Shown in pieces: positions 1 to 12,241 of a stretch of DNA of 64,000 bases. The notes below the pieces were generated by a model. That model had not been told where the DNA came from. It searched no databases and saw nothing but the letters and a program-made list of their open reading frames with translations. The position numbers and the translations under genes were made by a program. The DNA is from Gnetum montanum (lineage: Eukaryota > Streptophyta > Gnetopsida > Gnetales > Gnetaceae): the NCBI GenBank assembly GCA_015680685.1, contig MNCI01011103.1, positions 9,718-73,717 on the forward strand. Reading direction: 5' to 3'. Every line of letters starts with the position of its first letter. Position 1 is the stretch's first letter.

Positions 1-194
1 TTTGCTACTACAAATAAATGTGTAAGAGCTTTATATCTATAAGGGAATTATATAAGTTTAACTTTAATATTTTTTCATAATGCTTAAACATCTAAGCAAA
101 TTACTACTACAAATAAATATGCAGTAGGTTTATCTCTACAAAATAAGTGAAATTGAGAGAGATTTATCTTTTTGTTTGTTAGATTCTACTTTGG
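1..194. other. Left flank of element A1, no gene seen
   Basis: AT-rich sequence outside the first retrotransposon. The phrase CTACTACAAATAAAT occurs near the start and again about 100 bases later, suggesting a decayed short tandem duplication. I see no coding potential. Confidence 0.4.
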
Positions 195-199
195 GATAT

Positions 200-1127
200 T
201 GATGAGCAATGAGGTACCCCTATGCCCAACCATATGAATTACAAAGCGTTCACACACGATCTAGTTGAATTTTGCAGACTTCATCATTTCTAGTGCACTA
301 GCCCTTTAGGAAGTGAATCTAGCCTTAAGGTCAATTGTTGTCTTCGCAATTACACTTGTGACGTTTGTTGGTATCGTTAACTATAACTGAGGCATTTGAT
401 TTTTATCATTTTGATGTTTTATAGATCGGTGCTCAAATATGGATAAAATTAATTTGATTAACTAATCTAAATTAACTAATTTACTAGCATTTAACTAATC
501 CTACCATAAGTATCCATTCCCACTTTCCGTACACATCTTAAACCCACATATTTGCTACTAGGCAACCAAGCACTACGCTACTAAGCATACCAAACAATAA
601 CACTGCTGGGATTTCCAACCAAATATGTGTTATGCTCAAAGTGGTCGTACTTATGTATTTAATCTATCTAGCTTAATAACCTCATTAACTCAATCACTAG
701 AAAATATTTGCAAAATAATTAAGAATAATTAACAAATAATTGAAAACATTGAATGCATAAATAAAATAGCTAATCTATCCAAAGTGCTGCAAGGTTTATA
801 AAAAAGATCATCGTTATTACCACACACACTATCATGCCCAGGTATAACAATGCTCAAATAAAGATCCATACACTCAATGACTCCTGCTACGAGCACTTCG
901 GGGAAAAATTCTAACTTTCAAATGGAAAAAATATAAGAGCTTCACTGCTACTAAAATCTAGATTGCAATAAATGTAGCTGGTAGGCACATATTTATAGGT
1001 GATAGAAGAACACTACATTGACAAGGCCTCATCGATGCAAGGTAAGATACATCGATGAGGCCTCATTGATGTGGTCAACTACATCAATGACGCCGTGTCG
1101 ACGTAGCCAACCAACAACAACTTATCA
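200..1127 (-). repeat. A1 3' LTR
   Basis: Homologous along its length to 13233-14140. In the element's orientation it starts at 1127 and ends at 200. A TATA box (CTATAAATAT on the minus strand) lies at 989-998. Immediately upstream of it, at about 1010-1105, are imperfect repeats of the palindrome GATGAGGCCTCATC. U3 therefore lies to the right and R/U5 to the left. Confidence 0.93.
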
Positions 1128-1141
1128 TAGCCCACGACTAA
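1128..1141 (-). other. A1 polypurine tract (decayed)
   Basis: Reading minus, the bases next to the 3' LTR are AGTCGTGGGCTA. They correspond to GTTGTGGGGGTA in A2 and TTATAGGGGTA in A3 at the same place. A polypurine tract primes plus-strand DNA synthesis in LTR retrotransposons. Confidence 0.75.
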
Positions 1142-1449
1142 ATGAAAGCTCATCCTTGAGTTCTTTTTACAAATTTCTGAAGATATGAGATTATTGATTA
1201 ACTTTTCTTCAACAAAAAAACTAACTAACTTTGACAAAAAATGGAGTGCCTGGGTGTACGAATCAACACATTACAAAAACGGTGGTGTTCAAGACATAAA
1301 ATTAAATGCTATGATACAATTCTTTAAAAATTGGACAACACATTCCTCGATGGTGTGAAGCTTTTTGAAGAAAATCAAACAGTCCCAACCAATGGTGGTT
1401 CTTAAGGTTCCAAGGGATCCTCACTGACTACACACATTGGAGGTGGTTA

Positions 1450-4214
1450 AGGTAGCTATGGTTGTCCTGCTACTACTACAACTTCTAGTGGGAGGCAGAA
1501 AGCATGTAGCAATGCTTTCATTTTTTCCTCCTTACTCCTAGGATCATGCATTGTCCATGCAGCTTTCCCAATGTGGATTGGAATGGGCACATTCCAAGGA
1601 CATAGGATTGCTAGAAACAACTCCTTGGAATTGATGAATTAAGTAGCAAACTATTTGCATTCAATGTTAAATTCTCTCACTATGTTCTTTAGCTCTTGGT
1701 AGTCATTCATCTATCTGGCTAGGTCCTCAGTGATGGATCATTGATTTTTGAATCACCCTTTGAGAACTTTGAGTTTAACATTAGCAATTTCAAGCTTTTG
1801 CTTAGTGTCCTTGTGGTGTTTGAACTTATCCTCATATAGTAGATATGAGCTAGCCACTTGTTTCTCCAATTCCAACCATGGTCATTCAACCATCAGCATT
1901 ACTAGGTTTGCATAATAGAGATTGGCCAACTCCATATACTTTGGCATTTCTTTGATCTACAACTCCTTTAAGTGAACCGTTGCTTTGTTATAAGCATCAA
2001 TCCCATAAACGATGGACTACCAGATCTCTCTTCCTTGCTGGAGTTGCTGGAGGGCTTCATTCACTTTTGTCTTTTCCATCTAGATTTTTTTCTCATTAAT
2101 TTCCTTTTGCAAATAAACATGGTCCCTATAGTGATTTTTCACTCTCAAATTTGAGAGCTTCATTCCTCCAAGTGATGATCTCAATGGCAGACTTTTGTCA
2201 CAAGGTGCATACCTTCTCCATTAATAGATTGTGGTTCTCCACAACCAATTTTCTCAGTTCATTATTTCCCCTAGCAAGCTACTTCTACTATTGATGAATG
2301 AACTCTTGCATTTGATCCCTTTGAGCATCAACATTTCATAGGCGATGATTTTTCATGGTGAATGCTTCATTTTCTTAGCACATCTGATTCAACTCCTTTT
2401 TTATTAAGTGCATTTTAGCTTCTATCACAGACTATTTCAATATGGCCATTACTACTTCCTTCTCAACCTTTTAAAATCATTCTTGAAGTTGTTTAATAGC
2501 TTCATATCTTATCATTGTCGAGCTGAGGATTGCTTATTTTGTAAGTCAGGCATGAAGTTTAGCAACCTCTGTAGCCAAGCATTGATTTTTATCTTGAGCC
2601 ATTTCTAGTTGCCCCTCTAGAATGATGCATCTACCCCTTACATTTAGTAGCTTTGACTAGGTTGTGGAGATGTTCTCTAGATGATCAAAGATGTTCAAAG
2701 TCAATTGCCCAGTTCCTACCAGTTGTTCCAGCAATTGTTCATGCTAGGCTATGTTCAATTTACTATTGACTATGCCTAAAAACATCTGCACATCTTTGAG
2801 TGTAGATACATCTAGTATAAACATCACAGGTGCACTTAGTGCTTCAGCTACATGATTAGCTACCACCTCTACTGCTATCTCCTACCCTTGGTGCTACATC
2901 ACCAAGATAGTTGCCTCTTCACCTTTCTCCAACCTCACCAAGAAAGTGGTAGCAATCCCAGAAATTTTTGAGAATAGATAGTGTGTTGCTAGTAACACCA
3001 TCACCTCTCAAGCATTTGGATCCAACCTTGAAGGTAGCTACATCCTTTGGGTAGAGAAAATGAGACCACCTCTCTCCATCTAGCTAACTGTTTAGGCCAC
3101 CTCGTTAAGATGACTCATCGTTGGCTAATACACAGATGAATCTACCCCACTCATTCTTGCTTATTGCTCTTATTCTCTCAATAGCTATTCTCAAATTTGA
3201 TGCAAACACTCAAGGACTACGCGGGCCTCCAATGTTGTCTCTTGAATGGATGGTGGTGGCACTAGCTCCTCTTCTTAAGTGGTCATTGGCATCTTGTCTT
3301 TCATGATTTTTGCCCATAAGGCCAAGGAAGCATGCCTAAAAGTATCATTAAAATAGCTAATAATGTCTACCCTTCTACAAATTTTTTTGATAAGGCTACC
3401 TTCCACATTTATTCTTCTTGAAACACTTCTCAATCTCCAAATAGATCAACTGTGGAAGGTTAACAGGAAATTTTTTTCTTAGAGCAGTTCATGCTAAGGC
3501 AAAGAAAGCAGTCACCTTGCTTGGCCTTACCATTGGATTGAGATGATAGGTAGCAATCTTGAAATAAATCTACTCTACCAATGTGATCACCCCATACTCC
3601 TTATGGTCCACCCCATAGAATTGCTAGGTCCATTCCCTTTTTGCCTCAAGATTGCCTTTTGTTGATATTTCTACCCACTGTGTTTCACTGTCTAGCAACC
3701 ATAGTGCATGTGCAATAGCCTCCACCAAGTAGAAAATTTAAATGTCCTTGATTTTTACATTGGATCCTAGCCTTTAACCATTCTAGAAGAGATAGGTCTC
3801 TCCCATATACCATTCCCCACTGGACATGATGACTGGCCACATGGGAGAGGTTTGCAATTATGTCTTGACATCCTTTGGAGATTTCTCCAAAAATAGCTTG
3901 AAGTTTATTTCTTGAAGACCTAATCTTTGGATTTCTCAGGACTTGATGATGTCTAAGCAGGCTTGAATCAAAGTGACCTCAAGCCTTGGCATGGGACTAG
4001 GTGCTTCTCCTCATTGGGATTGTTCAATAGTCACTTCTTCCTCTGGAATCTATCAAATAGATTCCACTTTGGATTCCTCACAAAAAGGTTCCATTACATG
4101 GGTCACCTCTTATTGTTCTTGGCCTTGCTCCTAATAGCCCCTTCCAACTCTGAGTCATTTCTCCCATGGTTATGAGGGTTCTCCTTCCTGCATACGCTTT
4201 TGTTTGGATGCCAT
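1450..4214 (-). pseudogene. A1 extra 3' ORF (env position), coiled-coil-like protein, decayed
   Basis: A long reading frame with stops lies between integrase and the 3' LTR, in the same sense as pol. The likely start is the ATG at 4214-4212 (MASKQKRMQEGEPS), directly preceded by TGATTACAG, a good 3' splice-site shape. The first half holds a globular stretch including IAHALWLLDSETQWVEIS and FPVNLPQLIYLEIEKCFKK. The second half, at about 2750-2050, is rich in E, K, Q and L with heptad-like spacing (GQLEMAQDKNQCLATEVAKL and beyond), which suggests a coiled coil. Athila elements often carry an ORF here that has been called env-like. I see no signal peptide or fusion peptide and would not call it env. 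A resemblance to plant transposon-associated proteins is possible but untested. A2 and A3 lack this ORF. Confidence 0.6.
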
Positions 4215-4668
4215 CTGTAATCACAATAAGACCATGGATTAGTAATCATTGTGTAACCTTAAAACAATTGGGATACCTTAACTCTTGAGGATAGTTACAC
4301 TTGGCTAAGTTGTAATTATGGCTAATTTAATTAATTCAATTATTAATTTTATTTTTGTTTTACCATTGATAAATTATTCCAAAGGTTGTTGAAAGGATTA
4401 ACTTACAAAAAGTTGATATTTATATATGGTTAAGGTTATTGACCCTTTGGAGGAGTTACGAAAATTTCCATCAATTTTTCATCTAAAACCTTAAGGTTTG
4501 TGGCCCCCATAATAAAGATATTACCTCTTGTAAGTGCACAATTGAAAAATGAAGTGATTTAGACCAAAGGTTTGAAAGTTATGGGCTCTGGAAGGTTTTG
4601 GGCTTTGAAAAATTGTAAAAATTCTCCATGTGTTATAAGAAAATTGAAAAAAATTCCATTTCCTGATG

Positions 4669-4790
4669 GTATATATAGTATTTCTACACTGCATTGATAA
4701 GGCCTCATCGACAGGGCCTCATCAACATAATTGTTTCCATCGATGATGCCTCATCAACACAGCTATTGACCATCATTGACTTTGATCAAA
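4669..4790 (-). promoter_or_regulatory. A1 internal U3-like promoter upstream of the extra ORF
   Basis: On the minus strand this block has degenerate copies of the palindrome GATGAGGCCTCATC (about 4690-4770) followed by a TATA-like ACTATATATACC (4680-4669). The LTR has the same arrangement and spacing: palindromes at 1010-1105, TATA at 989-998. A shared phrase like CATTGAYAAGGCCTCATCGA sits next to each TATA. Transcription from here would run towards the extra ORF starting at 4214. Promoter function is inferred; the sequence similarity is seen directly. Confidence 0.55.
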
Positions 4791-6399
4791 CGTTCAAAAT
4801 ACAAGGAATTTTTTTATGAAATTAGGGTCAAATGAAAGCTTAGGAGACAAAAAATAGAATTAAATCATGAGAAGACGGCGTTGAAGTTTATAAATTTGAA
4901 GAAATTGAGAAAAATTGATTTAATAAATGAATGCAATGAAAGATTAAGGAGTACTGAGTGGTTTACACAATGGAAAATACAAAATATAGGATTGTAGCAA
5001 TGTCAAAGGTAAGGAACTTTAACTAATCAAGCCAAAAGCTATGCAAGTGGATCCTCCCAATAGAAATCTCATGCACTTTTTACCCTTGCATAACCTCAAC
5101 TAAGGGGTTTGTGGACTCCCATAGTTGATTTAATGATCATGAAAAGTTAAAGATCAACCCAAAATAATCCACTCAAGAATCCCAACACATCAAACTAAGA
5201 CATAGAGCATAACATAGAACCTGATAGTGAGGTGAATTATGGTAGCATGGATGGATGATAGAGAAGGTGGAATGTAGTTCGAAATTGAGGTCATAAGAAG
5301 TCCCTCGTGGAATTTGTGGTTAAAAAGACCTGAGAAGTTTCATCCTCAATCTAGACCAAAACCATCTGCTTTCAATGACTTTGCATCATCACTCTAAGAC
5401 TAATCCATCCACTCGAGACATAAGAGTGCTTCCACAAAACAGCCACCATTCCACAAAGAGAAGAGAAAGGAGAAGTAGAAAGTGAGAGGGCCTTAGTTAA
5501 AGGGGACTTTCAGGCATAGGTGCATGCCATTCAAGTCCCATAACCAGTTCTTATAGCCCTTTTATTTATCCAAGGGGTGTGTTTTGAATTCCCATAGTTT
5601 TTTTTTTCAAATGGAAACCATACCATATGAGGACTTATTCATGTCAAAGGGGTGTGCTTTGAATTCCCATAGTTTTTTCTTAATGATGAGAATCAAATCA
5701 TGCAATGATGTTATTTGTCTTCCTATCATTGGGTGGTATGGACTGGTAAGAAGTCTACGAAAAACACTCAAGCACTCAAGCAAGAAGAAGAGTATAAAGA
5801 GTATTGAGTCCCCTTAAAGTCACACCCTTTACAAACCTTTGGATGCTTCCTAATTCTAGAACTACCTAGGTCGCTGATTGATTAAAAGTTTCATTAATAA
5901 AAAGGAAACCTCAAATTCCCAGAACAAAGAAAACCATAGAGTTCATTGGATGGGTGGATGACATGGATTCACTACCTATTCCATGAAAAATAAACCATGC
6001 CAAAGTAATCAACCATCATAATTCAAAAATAGAAACTAGACATCAACAATCACACATTAAGCACAAACCATCATTAGTAAGCAACAATTGTAGCATTGTG
6101 TCCTATGACAATAAAGTAGATTTATTAGCAAAAATGAGAAAATACCACACTTAAAAAAAAGGAAACAAAATAAAGCAAAATATATAAGAAATTGTAAAAT
6201 AATTAAAAAAGTTAAAAGGTACAAAAAATTGTATAAAATTAGAAAAACTTGAAAATCAAAAATTTGTAAAATCAAAAATGTGAAAAACAAAAAGGTAAAA
6301 AAATTCAGAGGTCATGATAATGGTTAGCATGGATGGCCATCTCCCCCACAATTGAGTTGGAGAGAGGAGATCCAAAAAATAGAACGTGGTTGTCTATCT
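4791..6399 (-). other. A1 non-coding block between integrase and the extra ORF
   Basis: No ORF is conserved here. The block is colinear with A2 (28653-29500) and A3 (58080-59350), so it is a real family feature rather than random filler. At 5571-5607 and 5648-5684 there is a partial direct duplication of about 35 bases (GGGGTGTG, TTTGAATTCCCATAG) with a period of about 77. The stretch 6120-6300 is A-rich. Confidence 0.6.
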
Positions 6400-7710
6400 A
6401 TTGAGGCAATAGTTACACTGGCCTATCTTGGTTCTAGGAAAGGTTTGACTTGTTGGATATTGACTAACTACTTTTTATTTGGGCTATTAGGTTTGTAGAT
6501 TATCATGGCCCTAGAGGAAAAGGTTTGATTAATTATGTAAGGTCCCTCCAACAATTTTTGGAATTGTTTCTTTTGGGATACATTTGTGGGGTTTTAATAC
6601 AAAACCTAATCTCCAGGTTGAAGTTTTACTTTCCTGATTCTAAAGTCATGATGCTACTTATCAAATTCCTTGTTCACGTCATTCAAGGATAGGGCCACTA
6701 AATGATTTTCTTCTAGCATGTTTAGATTAATCAATCTTTCCTTTTGTGCTAAACTTATGTCAAGGTTTAGATCATAGGCCATTGAGAGTGTACAGAGCAT
6801 GGATTAAACTAGAAGTGTTGGAAGTTTCCCATACACTAACTGATAGGGAGAATATCCAATAGGAAGCTTCGAAGTTAAATGATAAGCCTAGAGAGGATAA
6901 TTAAGTTTTGTACTCCAGTCCTTCCTATATTTGCTAATGGTTCGTGTTAGTATTTTTGTAATCTCCTAGTTAGTTACCTCTACTTAACCATTGGCTTCGG
7001 GGTGGTAAGCTGTTGTTAATTTATGTTCTACCCCTAAGCGTTGCATCAATTTCCTAAATGTGGCACCTATGAAATGTGTTCCATTATCAAAAATTAGTGA
7101 ATGTGGCACCCTAAACATATTCATGATATTTTGTTGTATAAATTTGGCAATAGTGGATGATGTACAATCAGTAATAACTTCTGCTTCTACCCATTTTCTG
7201 TAGTAGTTAACTACTATTATAATATGTGCTTTCCCATTAGACATAGGTGTGATGGGATCCATGAAGTTAATGCTCAATATGTTGAAAGGTTCTAGTGGTT
7301 GAATCCAGTATTGAGGACCTTCCATGTGAGTGGTCATCTCCCCCTCATGTTGACAATGTTTACAAGAATAGATGAACTAATGGACATCCCTAGAGATTAT
7401 GGGCCAATAGTATCCTACCATAAATATTTTTATGGCCATGTGTCTTCCTACATAATGGCCTCTACAAAGCCCTTCATGAGCATCCTAGAGAATGTGTAGT
7501 TGATCTTCCTTAGGGACACACCAATAGATCAGTCCATTGGCACACACCTTGTAAAGGTATTTGTTCATTTTCATAAAATATTTGACCCAATGAAGAAATT
7601 GTTTCTTCTTTCTAAAATCTGAGTCTTGTGGCATCTCTTCAGTGAGAAGATATGCAAGGATGCCATTATACCATATTGCTTTTTCAAGCATTTGTTCACT
7701 TATATCTCTA
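6400..7710 (-). pseudogene. A1 integrase (zinc-binding, core and C-terminal domains), inactive
   Basis: Integrase inserts the element's DNA into the chromosome. The zinc-binding region begins near VCANGLIYWCVPKEDQLHIL (about 7560-7485). The catalytic core (7337-6984) has IIVVNYYRKWVEAE, LIFDNGTHFIG and YHPEANG, then VEVTN after a stop. The first catalytic aspartate is replaced: SINFMDP here against GIDFMG in A3. The second D (FDNG) and the E (VEVTN) remain. The C-terminal part (about 6700-6410) contains KVKLQPGD, YIINQTFSSRAM and VKPFLEPR, a typical chromodomain-less gypsy tail. Several in-frame stops are present. Confidence 0.88.
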
Positions 7711-7779
7711 GTAAATAGGAGTTCATTTGGAAATAGATTGGAGAGTAGGCTCTCCTCCTCTTTGTTATCCCATCTTAAG

Positions 7780-8100
7780 TGAGAAAAGTGATCAACGATC
7801 ACATTCTTAGTCCTTTTTCGATCTACCATTATAAGATTGAATTCCTACAAGATCACAAGCCACCGTATAGCATGACAGCTTATCAGCAGCTTATTCATGA
7901 GGAAGCGAATTGCATTGTCATCTGTATCTAAAAATACCTTATAACCTAGCACATAATGTCTAAAATTTTCTAGCATGTACATGACTATCATTAATTCTTT
8001 CTTTGTGGTGGTTTAATTCAACTATGCCCCCACAATGCTTCTATTCATAGAATGGATATAATATAGATGTTTCTTATCATCCATCTACGTGAGCACTACT
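7780..8100 (-). pseudogene. A1 RNase H
   Basis: The sequence translates to a decayed gypsy RNase H containing FRHYVLGYKVF, then TDDNAIRFLMNK, IRWLVIL, EFNLIMVDRKRTKN and VDHFSHL. These match, in order, the TDH...LL, RW...LQEFD and DHLSRL signatures of Athila RNase H. The enzyme degrades the RNA strand of the RNA:DNA hybrid. It continues directly from RT and runs into the integrase zinc domain, as in the usual gypsy polyprotein. Confidence 0.82.
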
Positions 8101-8239
8101 TCCAAAGCATAGTTATATGTGTCTATCATTATATGAAATGTTTTGGACCAATCTAGTGCTCGTAAGATTGGTGTTTCTATGAGTTTCTCCTTTAATTGTT
8201 GGAATGCATGTTCACACTCCTTGGTCCAAATGAAAGGTG

Positions 8240-9040
8240 CATCTTTCTTTGTAAGTTCTACCAATGACTTTGCAATCTTAGAGAAATTCTCAATAAATCA
8301 TCGGTAGTAACCAGTTTGTTCAAAAAATGACCAAACATCTTTAACAGTCTCTAGTTGGTGTGTTATTTCTTGGGTGACCCTTATCTTTTTTGGGTCTAGA
8401 TCAATCCTTTTTCTATGAAATTTCATACCCTAGCATAATGCCTTCTTGGACCATGAGATGGCTCTTTTGCCAATTGATTCACAGGTTTGTCTCTACATGT
8501 CTCTTCAATACTTGCTTAAGTTGGTAAAAGGCTTGCTCGAATGTAGCTCTGTAGGTGGAGAATTCATCCATGAAAACTTCAACACCACTATCGATTTGTT
8601 GTTGAAATATACTCAAGACCAAGCATTGAAATGTTGTAAGCATAGGCCAAATGGCATCTTATAGTATGCAAAAGTCCCCTAAGGACTCGTAAATATTGTC
8701 TTGGCTTGGTCTTTTGGCATGATTTGGATTTGGTTATAGCCACTATAACCATCCAAGAAACTATAATAACAATGCCTAAATATGGTATCTAACACTTGAT
8801 CTATAAATGGCAAAGGAAAATGATCCTTAAATATTTTCATATTTAACAACCTAAAGTCAATGCAAACCCATCATTTTTCATCCTCCTTCGATACTACTAT
8901 GAGTGGGTAAACCCAGTCACCATCCACAATTGGATAGATAAACCTTGCCTTGAAGAGTTTCTCTATCTCCTCCTTAATAATTTTCTTTAATTTGGGGTTC
9001 AACCACCTCTATGGTTACCTTCTAGGCTTCATGGTTGGGT
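8240..9040 (-). pseudogene. A1 reverse transcriptase
   Basis: Motifs in order on the minus strand: KEEIEKLFKARFIYPI, WVCIDFRLLN, HFPLPFIDQVLD, FLDGYSGYNQIQI, GTFAYYKMPFGLC. The active site is VEVFMDEFSTY, where the usual FMDD has become FMDE. Then come the Athila-like KRHVETNL and VQEGIMLGY, and a thumb region with FSKIAKSLVELTKKDAPFIW. Stops and frameshifts separate these pieces. The D-to-E change in the catalytic pair and the stops make it inactive. Confidence 0.9.
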
Positions 9041-9049
9041 CCATGTAGA

Positions 9050-10020
9050 TGCAATGTTGGAATATCCTTGGATCGATTCCTATTAGTTCTAGATATGATC
9101 AAGCAAAGGCTATTGACCATTTATTCATCACCTTCAACAAATTTTTTTTTTTTTCAAGAGCAAGTTTGGCATTAATGATGACCGATTTACCATTCTTTAA
9201 AAATGCATACTCCATACTGGCCGGTAAATTTTTTAGTTCTAAGGGCTCCTACTAGAAGTTTCCAACTCTTCCCAACATGTATCATCATCTTCATTAGAGA
9301 GTTTGAAATGAACTTGTTTAATTTTGTTCATGCCTTCAACATATGCACATGTTAGACTCTCAGTTGGCTCCATGCATATTGTGCTACTATTTGAATTAGC
9401 TATCATCCATTGAGTGCCATCTTGCTTTGTGGCTATAGTGTACAAACACCGTTGAATATTAATTTCTTGTGCACACTGATTGCATGCCTTAATATATGTG
9501 CCCTTGATGGACCAAATCTTTTGCACGCAATTGCACCCATTATTGCTTTATGTAATGCATGGAATACACTTCTTCTCAATTTTTCCTAGTTCATTTTCCT
9601 TTGATATTTCTAAGGATAGGTCCCTTATTTCCATTCATGCATCAACCATGCTTAACCAAGCCATTCCCATAATGATGCAGAAGTCACTTTTGCAATTGTT
9701 TACTTTGATTACTAGAAAATCAGCAGGATGGACCACCCATGGACTATGGTCACAATGTCCTCTACCAATCCCAAAGGGATAGTAATCAACTAATCTACTA
9801 ATTCTAAATGGATGTTTCTCTTCTTAAAATTTGGTAGGTTCCAAGCCTTGTACATATCATTGGAGATGAGGTTAACTCTGGAACTAGAGATCAGAAGAGC
9901 TTTGCATGGCTCTTATTTAGAAATCTGTAGATAGATGAGTGACTTCTTGGATCAAATGTTTTTGTAGGAATGTTTCCAGCATTGATCTAATTAGAAATAG
10001 CATTTTTTAACATTATAGTG
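9050..10020 (-). pseudogene. A1 protease and PR-RT linker
   Basis: At about 9910-9830 the translation reads EPCKALLISSSRVNLISNDM, aligned with EPYKALLNSGSSVNLISHEM in A3. In an active aspartic protease the core is D-S/T-G; here it is ISS, so catalysis is lost. The linker 9526-9239 (IKACNQCAQEINIQRCLY and following) is colinear with 62520-62178 in A3. The protease would cut the gag-pol polyprotein. Confidence 0.78.
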
Positions 10021-11630
10021 TGGATCATAGCTGGCACTTGGTTTGAAGGGTACTCAAAGGTATTTGATGCAAAGGATGAGGATGCTGGAGATGTAGGGTG
10101 ATCAGCCAAAGTAGTTTGTGAGGGCTGGAGAGGACTTCTAGGCCAAAAGAAAAGTCATTTCCTTGATTGATTATCCAAACCACTTGTTCGAAAAACTGGT
10201 TGTGAGTGTACAACCTTTGTAGCATTTCATTGTTGTGGCTATGGAGGAATTTCACCTTGCATGGATGAAGCATGAGATGACTAAGTTGAAGGTGGAGGTG
10301 TAGGTGCAAAGGGATGTGGAGGATGATAAGAATACAAATATGGGTTTTTCCTTCAAGTAGTTGGTGAATGTGTTCAGTGGTACGCTGGAGGGTAATAGTG
10401 ACATTGGAATGATGCACGACTTGCAGAACTTCTAGGGGAGATGCATTGTTGAACACAGTACTCGTATGGATCTGGTTGCCTATAAGGGTACTGTTACCTT
10501 AGCAGTGGAATTCCCCATGATCTTGGTTGATACCATTGTTGGTATTGTTCGTACGGTTGTGGAGGAGCTTCACTTGGGTAGTAAGCTTGTTGTTGCTAGT
10601 GGAACTGTCTTGGACTACCTTGAGGATAAGGCAATCATCTTAGAGCTTGCCTACATGCTAAGTGAGGATTCAATGCATACACTCTAGACTCTTGTAAGTG
10701 TGACATCACAAGGAAACATCCCCTTGGATGTTCATATTGACAAATTTCACATTTGATTTCATCATCAGAGTCAAACTTGACAACTTCCTCTACTAGAGTA
10801 GCTTTGCCCTTGCCTCTTTGGTAGGCATGTTCAACTTCTTTTCACCTCCTGCAGTTACGATCACTATTTTCACCTCCTGCAGTTACGATCACTTTTCATC
10901 TAAAGAGTCCCATAACTTGCCAACCTTGGTGGAAATATCAAAAATAGATTTTTGGGTGGGCAAGGTCTTTTTGTTCACCACTTCATCAAGTGGTGACTTC
11001 TCCTCGTAAGAAACTTGGACCTCTCATTTTCTAATGGAAGGGTTCCTGTTATATTCTTCAGCACTTTCCCTCTTTTGTAGCTTACCTTCTTTTTTTCCTA
11101 CTTACTCAATTAACCTTTGGATCTAATGAGCTCTCATTTTAGACAATATTCCTTGGGCAAACACCCCAAGGATTCTTCTTGTTTTTGCTTTAAGCCCATC
11201 TATGATGTGGCAAACTTGTTTCCTTTGAGTGTAACCATGGTCAAGGCATCGGTGTACGAGTCAATAGTATCGGTCCATGGAAGCATCCAAACGTTCATGT
11301 ACCCCTTATTTCTAGCCTTGGATTTGCCTTCTTAGATTAGACACTCTCGAATACGTTTGATATTTTTGATTAAACAGTTCTAACATGGCACTCCATCTTC
11401 AGATAGATTTTGGTTCCAGGGATCAATACCAGCTTTTAGCTTCCTTAATGAGTGTCCATGGGAAAATCTTGAGTTTTTGCCACTCACTCTCTATATTTCA
11501 TAAGGCACATGCATCTTGAAAAGCTTTTCTGTGGATCAGAATTGTATCCCCCCTCAAATCTTGGGATATTGTTCATATCTAGGTTCTTGATCCAACTTTT
11601 CTTCATATGCTTGGTTGGGATTTCCACTAC

Positions 11631-12241
11631 CTCTACAATGTTTAGCATACTTCGAGTCACCAATAAAGGTTTATCATGATTGCTATGTTGATGATGTCGA
11701 TGATGGTTTCGGCCACCCCTTCAGTTTTGGTGGCCTTCACGGTCATTGTTATTTTGTCAATCGCCTTCATCATGGTTGTTTTGATGGCAACTTTCATGAG
11801 AACTATCAAATGAAGAGGAATGTTTGAAATTGGATGAAAAGGAAGGTGGACCGCCACCACCACCATGATGTCTACCACCACTCTTATGCTTGTTATGATC
11901 ACCATCCTAAGATCCCTTGTTGTTGTAATGTTTACTTGAGTCGCTACCTTGGCTATCACTCTTTCCTAATCATGGTTTATGAATAGTCAATGGCAAGGAT
12001 AACACACATCCTCAGCATTAGTAGCAAGGGGTGGAGAATCTTCATGTTGAGAACCTTCCAAGGGAGGATCCTCATTGTCCTCTTGATCTAGTAGGAACAA
12101 GGGGTTAGTGTAATTTTTTCCCTTTGTAGCTTCATGGAGTTTCTCCTGACATTTATCTTGCTTACATTGTATTTTAGTGGGACAATAGTTCCAAGTGTCG
12201 TATCCATCCACAACGTATTCTTCATGAAGATTTTTCACTAT
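11631..12241 (-). repeat. A1 gag tandem duplication, unit 1
   Basis: This unit starts at CTCTACAATG (11631) and repeats, with scattered substitutions, from 12242. Both units carry the same run of coding landmarks: the H/N/S-rich segment, then the stretch around YDTWNYCPTK. The offset is 611 bases. Confidence 0.9.

Noticed and set aside
9480-9782. 100-codon plus-strand frame
   Set aside because: It lies opposite the PR-RT linker of A1 and has no support of its own.
10466-10687. 73-codon plus-strand frame with ordinary-looking composition
   Set aside because: Opposite the P/Q/Y-rich tail of A1 gag, which is conserved with A3; the plus frame is a by-product.
11657-11959. Minus frames rich in I, T, V within the gag duplication as a separate gene
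   Set aside because: They are out-of-frame readings of the H/N/S-rich gag segment; they appear twice only because the segment is duplicated.
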